NCBI RefSeq assembly: GCF_000715075.1
Contig: NC_134096.1
Coordinates: forward strand, 63,311,854 to 63,375,853
DNA length: 64,000 bases
Source: Nicotiana tabacum
Lineage: Eukaryota; Streptophyta; Magnoliopsida; Solanales; Solanaceae
Direction of reading: 5' to 3'
Below the pieces are notes generated by a model. It searched no databases, was not told the DNA's origin, and worked only from the letters and a program-made list of their open reading frames with translations. Positions 57,614-64,000 of this stretch are shown piece after piece. Position 1 is the stretch's first letter. Each line of letters starts with the position of its first letter. The position numbers were made by a program, and so were the translations under genes.

Positions 57614-59281
57614 TTGATTGTCCCAGCTTCGTTGTCCGAATATCCAAAACCGAAGAAGAGGACGGCTCGCAAATCAAACAAGAATGTCATTCCTTTGACC
57701 GTAGAATCCATTTTGCGCATAAGGGATGAAGAAGAAGAAGAAGAAGAAGAAGAAGAAGAAGAAGAAGAAGAAGAAGAAGAAGAAGAAGAAGAAGAAGAAG
57801 AAGAAGAAGAAGAAGAAGAAGAAGAAGAAGAAGAAGAAGAAGAAGAAGAAGAAGAAGAAGAAGAAGAAGAAGAAGAAGAAGAAGAAGAAGAAGAAGAAGA
57901 AGAAGAAGAAGAAGAAGAAGAAGAAGAAGAAAAAGAAGAAGAAGAAGAAGAAGAATATGATGAGTCCACGCTGGCGGTCCGGATGAAGAGAGCCACCGAT
58001 GCTTCAATGCCGGCTGGATCGATAATGCCCTATGGGGCTCTGTCTCGGACTGAAAATATACCGGAGAGTGGTTCTGGCAGAGTCCCCAAGTTATCGGATG
58101 TCGAAGACACCTCTCATCGAAATCAAACCGTAGGGGTTACAATCAGGGAGCCCTTCGAACCCCTCCGAGCCGAGGTGGGTGCTCCGAGCGATTCACTCGA
58201 GGCAGCAGCGATCGAGGACTCGCCTCTCTTTCCCACTTTTTTCGTGGGGGTGATTCGGGAAGCTCAAGATCTGGGGGCCCTTAATCTAGATAGGCCTCAC
58301 GATGAAGAGGATCCATTTCATGACCTGTTTACTGGTATCGAGGACGTTGCCGGTGCCGGTGATGAATCGGATCTTTTTCATGGTTTGCGGCAGGCTTTGG
58401 ACCAAGTGATTCTTTTGAAAACTTTTTTGTTGGTATTGCCTTTATGTTCGTCTTTCATTAACTTCGCTCCTTTTTTCTTCGTAGGCTACGGCAGTCCATC
58501 GAGAACAATGTTCTCGTTCCCAGAATGAGCTGCATCGATACGCGGCCAACCTGAAACGCGCTATCGATGAGAGGAACTCTCTCAAACTTTCCTTAGGACA
58601 GAGAGAGGAGGAAATAAAAGATCTCCGGGCCGAACTGTCCAAGGCTTATCGAGACCAGAATGATCTGTTTGAGCAGGTAATGATGCTTTTGAATACCTAT
58701 AGGTTCGATACCGGAACGGTATCTAACATTTTGGTCTCATAGCTGCAGTAAAAAATCGAGATGATAGGGGGGCTGCGTGAGGAGGTCGATGTGATAAGGA
58801 TGGAATCCTTGCGGTGGAAAGAAGGTATGGACCGCTTTGCTACAGAAAAAGAGACCACTCGAGCCCAGTTATCGTCGTCTGAAACCCAACTTCAGAAAGT
58901 GAAGGAGAAGAACCTGGTTCAAGCAAAGAAAATCGAGGAGCTTGAGGCTCGGTTGGCCTCAGTACTCGCCAAGGCCGAATCTGATGCCGAAAAGGCAAAG
59001 ACTTGTGCGGATGCGCTCGTGGCCGTCTATCGGGCTGATGCTGAAGCTGCCCAAGTTCAAGCAAGGGAGGTAGCTGAATCCATCGATGGTCGGGCGCATT
59101 GGGTTGCCAAACTTGCTAAGCACCGATCCAGGAGAGAAACCCTCGAGGAGATTCATGCTCGCGGCTTCGATCTCACGGAAGAGATAAAAAGGGCAAAAGA
59201 ACTCGAGGCTAATCCCAAAACTCTGATTTCCGATGATGATGATGACAACGATGGGAGCAGAAGTGGATCCGAGAGCGGGCA
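57614..59281 (+). pseudogene. P1: coiled-coil ORF of a plant retroelement-associated family, with intron and poly-Glu tract
   Basis: Exon 1 (readable from about 57625 to 58405): KPKKRTARKSNKN basic patch, then about 75 Glu codons made of GAA repeats, then an acidic region (SDSLEAAAIEDSPLFPTFF, DRPHDEEDPFHDLF, DLFHGLRQALDQ). A 79-nt intron 58406-58484 (GTGATT...CTTCGTAG) is in phase 0. Exon 2 continues in frame (SRSQNELHRYAANLKRA, REEEIKDLRAEL, RDQNDLFEQ), meets TAG at 58739-58741 and TAA at 58748-58750, then KIEMIGGLREEVDVIRMES, a long coiled coil (KKIEELEARLASVLAKAESD, QVQAREVAESIDG) and an acidic tail (SDDDDDNDGSRSGSESG) that is cut at 59281. I recognise a family abundant in tobacco annotations and linked to gypsy-type elements; function unknown. 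5' end and 3' end are missing. Confidence 0.65.
57727..57955. repeat. (GAA)n tract, about 229 bp
   Basis: Nearly pure GAA with one AAA-type interruption near 57931; in the P1 frame it encodes Glu. Frames of Lys, Leu or Ser homopolymer at this place are repeat artefacts. Confidence 0.97.
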
Positions 59282-60713
59282 GTGGCAAACTAAAACGTTA
59301 AGCACAAGACACTACATTCTTCTACGTGTAAAGACATACTTAGAAGCTTGGCATTTTGGCTTCGTTTGGCATTTAGATGTTCAAGTAAGTAATCTGATAA
59401 TGTTCTTCCTATTACAACATTACAAAATAGACGTTAGAATATATGAAAAGAATTCATAACATTTTCCTACTACAACACCAAAATAACCCACGATGGAGCA
59501 CTTGATTTCATAGCATCTTAAGCAACGTGAGATTTTGCGATTCTAAGGGAGTACGGTGCAACCTTTCTCAAGAATAGCATACGAATTTTTTCCTACTCCA
59601 GGTATGTTAAGACTAAGACCTTCCTTCATTTTGGCATGTTCTCGTAATTATATGTGCTTGATAACGAGGCATAAAGAGAAGTTCATACTCCCGAATTTAT
59701 ATACATTATCCTAGTCTCATAAATTATAGTATTCTCCTTATCGGGACTTCATATTTAATTAAGTATTATCTTCTTCCAGTCAAGAGATCAAAGAGCTTAT
59801 ATATACAGTATTACAGTATTTTCATTACCATCGATCTATAATCGATGGGCAGGCCCCTATTGGGCAACCTCTAATCAAATGGTAAGTTATATACCGAGCC
59901 TATTGTGGCCGAGCGCCTATGAGCGAGCCCAGTTGGCCGAGATACAAAGCCTAGTATGGCCGAGCGCCTATGAGCTAGCCTACTACAGCATAGCAGTTGT
60001 ATATATATATCGAGCCTTATAGTGTCGGACAGCTATTTTACTTACTATATTGAAAGATTTGAGTCGGTATCAGCAGGTAAGCATATCTTCAGAAAATCAT
60101 TGACTTCCAGTTGCTTTCAGTTATTTTATTATCAGTTCAATTTTAGCTTTCAGTATAGTGCCTTACATACTCGGTACATTATTTCATGCTAATGTCCCTT
60201 TCTCTGGGGACGCTGCATTTCATGCGTGCAGGTTCAGACAGACAGGCGGGTAGACCTCCTCAGTAGGTATTGCCCGAGTTTAGCTTTATCGGTAAGCTCC
60301 ACGTCCTTCGGAGTTGTCGGGTCTAAGAGTTTTGTGTACATCTTGTGTATATATGTATATAGGTTATGAGTAGGTTGGGGCCCTATTCCGATCACGGTAC
60401 ATCCATCAGTAGAGGCTTGTAGACATAACCTGTCAGTTAGTGTAGTATGTTGGGCTTGTAGGCCTTGTATGTATATTTTGTTGGTTTGTCAGCTATAGTA
60501 GTCATGACAGCCTTGCCGGCCCAGCTTTATATTAATGTTTAGTCAGCTTTGGTATCCATTCAGTTTTATATTTTTCTTCACAAATTGTCTTGAAATGGGG
60601 CCCATGGCCAAATTATGACATTATATGTTCAGATTCCCTTAGTCGCAAGTTGGTACGCAATGATAGGTGAGGCACCGGGTGCCGGTCTAGCTCCCCAGGT
60701 TCGGGGATTGAAA
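59282..60713 (+). repeat. L2: 3' part of another gypsy LTR
   Basis: Non-coding. Blocks read GATGGAGCACTTGATTTCAT, AAGAGATCAAAGAGCTTATA, an array of CCGAGCGCCTATGAGCGAGCC units (59894-59980), TGCAGGTTCAGACAGACAGG and a terminal GGCACCGGGTGCCGG...CCCCAGGTTCGGGG near 60675-60705. This end resembles the end of the G2 LTR (GGCACCGGGTGCC, CAGGTTCGGGG), so it belongs to a related family. The left boundary is uncertain. Confidence 0.6.
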
Positions 60714-63050
60714 TGTTGTTATGTGACTTGCCGGGGTAGTTGATTCGGTTCCAAGGATGTTTCGGAATGTGATGAGACCTTAGTCTCAAGGCTGGAAGCT
60801 TAAGTTGAAAAGGTTGACCGGATGTTGACTTATAAATGACTAGGAAATGGAATTTTGATGATTCTAATAGCTCCGTTAGGTGATTTTGGACTTAGGATTG
60901 TGTCCGGATAGTGATTTGGAAGTCCGTAATTGAATTAGGCTTGAAATGGCGAAAGTTGGAAAATTAGAAGCTTTGAAAATTTAGAAATTTGACCGAGAAT
61001 TAACTTTGTAGTTACCGAGCTCGGATTGGGGTTCTGAGAGTTGGAGTGGGTCTGTTGTGTCATTTATGACTTGTGTGCAAAATATGAGGTCAAACGGACT
61101 TGTTTGATAGGTTTCGTCATCGATTGTAAAAGTTGGAATTTCTTAGTTTCCGTTAGGCTTGAATTGAGGTACAATTCATGTTTTTGATGTTGTTTGATGT
61201 GATTTGAGGCCTCGACTAATTTTGAATCGTGATTAGTACTTATTGGTATATTTGGTTGAGGTCCCGGGTGCCTCGGGTGGGTTTTTTATTATTAACGGAT
61301 CAAATTTTGGACTTGAAAGACTGCTGAAGATTGGTGGTGTTCAGGTCTGGTTTCCTTATACGCGATCGTGTGGGAAGGTCCGCGATCGTGTAGGCTATTT
61401 TGGGCAGCTGAGGTTTTCGTTCTATTTGATCGCGAGTTCTGGTATGCGATCACGTAAGCTAGGGAATCAGTGCATCGTGAACGCATGAGCTAAGCCGTGT
61501 TCGTGATGAGGAAAGGAGGCAAGAGTTGGTCACGCATGTTGTTCTATGCTAACGCGTGAGTCTATCCGCGATCGCACAGGCCTGGGAAGCCTATGCTTCG
61601 CATTATCATGAGTTTGTATGCGATAGCGTAGAGGAAGTTCTAGGGGCAGTGGAGTTTGTACTTCGCGATCGCGAAGATTTTCTCGCGATCGCGAAGAAGG
61701 GACATATGGGTAGAACTTAAATATTTCAAAAACGAGGGTTTGAGTCAATTTACAAAATTTGATTTTGGGAGCTCAATTGGAGGCGATTCTTAGAGAGATT
61801 TTCAAGGGAGTGATAGTAGTAAATGATTCTTAGTTAGTTTTGGTTAAATTCCATGATTGCATCTTTGATTTCATAATTTAATTAGTGATTTGGGTTGAAA
61901 TATTGGGGGGAAATGGAGAAAACTTCTTAGGCGGAATTTTGGGGATTTGAGCGAGATTTTGATATAGGATTTGAGTAATTTTGGTATGGTTGGACTAGTG
62001 GTTGAATATGTGTTCGGATTTTGTAACTTTTATCGAATTTCGAGATGTGGGCCCTTGGGTTGACGCTTGATTTTACTTTTTGACTTTTATTTAAGAACTT
62101 AGCATTTTTATATGATTCCTATAGCTTGAGTTGATTGTATCGAATTGTTTGTGGCTAGATTTGAGGCGTTCGGAAGCCAATTCGCGAGGCAAGGGCTTCC
62201 TAGCAAAGTGATTCGATTTGCTTGAGGTAAGTATCGTATTTAAACTCGATTGAGGCACCAATTGCCTGAATTGTTGCGATAACCACGTGCTTTTGGGTGT
62301 GCACATACGTGGGGATAATCCCATGTGCGGGCACCGAGATTATATATTCATGTTTGGGTTGTGCTCGGGCTCTTATAAGCCCATAAATGACTGTTAAGCT
62401 TTAAGCTTTGATGTCTCACCTGTTGTAATAGTTTATGTGATCTAGTTGAGCCCTGATGAGGCTACTTAGAGGTTTAACCACTGAACGAACTTAATAAATG
62501 ATTTTTATTGATGAAATTGTTGGTTTGAGCTACGATAGCACACTTTGCACATGCCTACACTTTAGCATATTATTTACGCCAGTCCAGGGACATGAGAATC
62601 TTATTTCATTCATCATGTACCTGTATACTTGTTTTATTGCTTCTGTATGATATTGTTGGACTAGGGCATGCGGCTATACCGGGTGGATTATGTTATTGAC
62701 ACGTGAGTTGTCCGTGCAGCACGTGAGTTGTCCATGCGGATCCATGTATAGATATTATTGGCACGTGAGTTGTCCGTGCGGATCCATATATTGATATTAT
62801 TGACATGTGAGGTGTCTGTGTCGCACGTGAGTTGTCCGTGCAGGTTCTATTGTTAGCACGGGAGTTGTCCGTGCAGCACGTGAGGTGTCCGTGCACTATG
62901 TGGAACTTGTATTTCCTTGATCATTTATCTGATTTACTTGTTTTTTTTCCTCTACATGTCATAATATTGTTGAGCGGGGTATTTTTAGAAATCAGTGCAC
63001 ATGCACACACGGATTTTCTTCTCACGAAGCCTTATGAGATAGCATGAAAT
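60714..63050 (+). repeat. L3: Tekay-type LTR lacking both ends
   Basis: Begins with a segment equivalent to about position 80 of the G1 LTR (TTATGTGACTTGCCGGGG), follows the common LTR order (TTGAAATGGCGAAAGTTGG, GTGTGCAAAATATGAGGTC, GAGGTCCCGGGTGCCTCGGG), has a CGCGATCGTGTAGG-type array (61355-61700) and a GCACGTGAGTTGTCCGTGC array (62700-62900), and fades out near 63050. Confidence 0.75.
62700..62900. repeat. Inverted-repeat minisatellite in L3
   Basis: About seven units of GCACGTGAGTTGTCCGTGC (stem GCACG/CGTGC) at irregular spacing. One unit reads ACATGTGAGGTGTCTGTGT, which keeps most pairing. Confidence 0.85.
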
Positions 63051-63098
63051 ATTATGTTGTGTTGGTCTAAAGGGACAGAATCACATTGAATTAACTAG

Positions 63099-63994
63099 TA
63101 TCCTAAATAAAAATGAGTACTTTCTTTTCATGATGTCGAATTATTTATTTAGCTAACTGTTGTTGACAAAAATAATCATCAAACATGAAAAAAATCTGAA
63201 AATAAAGAAAAAACATATTATCACAACAGAAAAAATAACAAATAAAATTTATATTAATAAAATAAAGGATGAGTATTGAGCTATGTTTTAGGTATCATAA
63301 TGAAATAAAAGAAAGTACTTATTTTATTGAAACGAAAGAAAATATTTTTTCTGCAACATAAAAGAAAATATTTTTTTGTTAAAATAAAATAAAATACTTT
63401 TTCTACAATAGGAAAAGAAAGTACTCATTTTATGGAAAAAATATAATTTTTCTATATCATGAAAATAAAGTACTCTTTTTATTGAAATAAAAGAAATATT
63501 TTTTCTACAACATGAAAAAAAAAGTACTCATTTTGTGAAAAAGAAAATACTTTTTCTACATCATGAAAATAAAGTACTTATTTTACTGAAATAAAAGAAA
63601 ATATTTTTTCTACATCATAAAAAAAAAATTTGTTGAAAAGAAAAAGTAAATACTCTCTCTACGACATTAAAAGAAAATATTTCTACAATAGGAAAAGAAA
63701 GTACTCATTTTGTGAGAAAAAAATACTTTTTCTATATCATGAAAAGAAAGTACTCTTTTTTTTTAAACAAAATAAAATACTTTTTCTACAACATGAAAAG
63801 AAAGTACTCATTTTGTGAAAAAAGAAAATATTTTTTCTATATCATGAAAAGAAAGTACTTATTTTATTGAAATGAAAGGAAATACTTTTTCTACATCATA
63901 AAAAGAAAATATATTTTTTGCTGAAATGAAAAAGAAAATACTCTATCTGCAATATTAAAAGAAAGTACTCTAAATAATATTTCTATTTAGGATA
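63099..63994. mobile_element. F1: inverted-repeat-bounded, tandem-repeat-filled element (foldback-like)
   Basis: Left end TATCCTAAATAAAAAT (63099-63114), right end ATTTCTATTTAGGATA (63979-63994): 15 of 16 bases are complementary. Inside the left end ATGAGTACTTTCTTTTCATGATG is the reverse complement of the unit ACATCATGAAAAGAAAGTACTCAT, which is then repeated in forward orientation, in degenerate units of about 51-54 bp, from about 63285 to 63970. No coding capacity; frames such as 63630-63818 are repeat artefacts. The window ends six bases after the right end, so a target duplication cannot be checked. Confidence 0.6.
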
Positions 63995-64000
63995 GGTTGG

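Noticed and set aside
57607..58007. Poly-Ser, poly-Leu and poly-Lys ORFs at the GAA tract
   Set aside because: Other frames of the GAA repeat; only the Glu frame connects to conserved sequence on both sides.
62700..62900. Direct repeats with spacers, superficially CRISPR-like
   Set aside because: Irregular spacing, repeats with internal inverted symmetry, no cas genes and a plant LTR context.

Overview
This window is plant nuclear repetitive DNA. It consists of nested, decayed transposable elements, and I find no host gene, tRNA, rRNA or CRISPR array. The density of Ty3/gypsy chromoviruses with long (2.2-3.1 kb) TG...CA LTRs, an initiator-tRNA-Met primer site (TGGTATCAGAGC), CACTA/TNP2 remnants and a coiled-coil ORF family I associate with tobacco all suggest a Solanaceae genome, most likely Nicotiana. 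The genus is an inference from recognised sequence style, not from a search.

Left third (1-23.7 kb): a CACTA transposon starts at 158 (TIR CACTACAAAAA, subterminal repeats). Its minus-strand TNP2 transposase lies at 22516-20059, but the last exon lies at 888-805, separated by about 19 kb of nested elements. A minus-strand gypsy element (G2, 1115-20058) sits in the CACTA. A plus-strand Tekay-like chromovirus (G1, 2874-13528) sits in the left LTR of G2. The right LTR of G2 still holds the empty site of G1, so this nesting order is secure.

Middle (23.7-46.5 kb): an LTR fragment (L1); the 3' part of a Tat-like element with an antisense ORF (T1); AT-rich flank ending in filler DNA; a 5'-truncated Tekay-like element (G3); an internally deleted Tat-like element on the minus strand (T2) that is cut on both sides by G3 and G4; and a large element (G4) with Tekay-type LTRs but no recognisable gag/pol, which itself carries a solo LTR (S1, 40848-43840, near-perfect 5-bp target duplication).

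Right third (46.5-64 kb): the junction between the G4 3' LTR and a minus-strand Tekay-like element (G5, 49014-57197) is present three times as a chimeric tandem array, each copy with an AAT microsatellite of different length. Then follow a coiled-coil ORF pseudogene with a phase-0 intron and a huge GAA/poly-Glu tract (P1), two LTR fragments (L2, L3) and an inverted-repeat-bounded, tandem-repeat-filled element (F1, 63099-63994).

The coding regions do not work together; nearly all carry stops and frameshifts, many of the form CAG to TAG. The most notable shared structure is in the LTRs. Almost every LTR family here, although different in sequence, carries a family-specific tandem array of short inverted repeats about 600-900 bp before its 3' end, and most carry a CpG-rich palindromic array about 0.6-1 kb after the 5' end. 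Several inverted-repeat arms have changed in complementary fashion.
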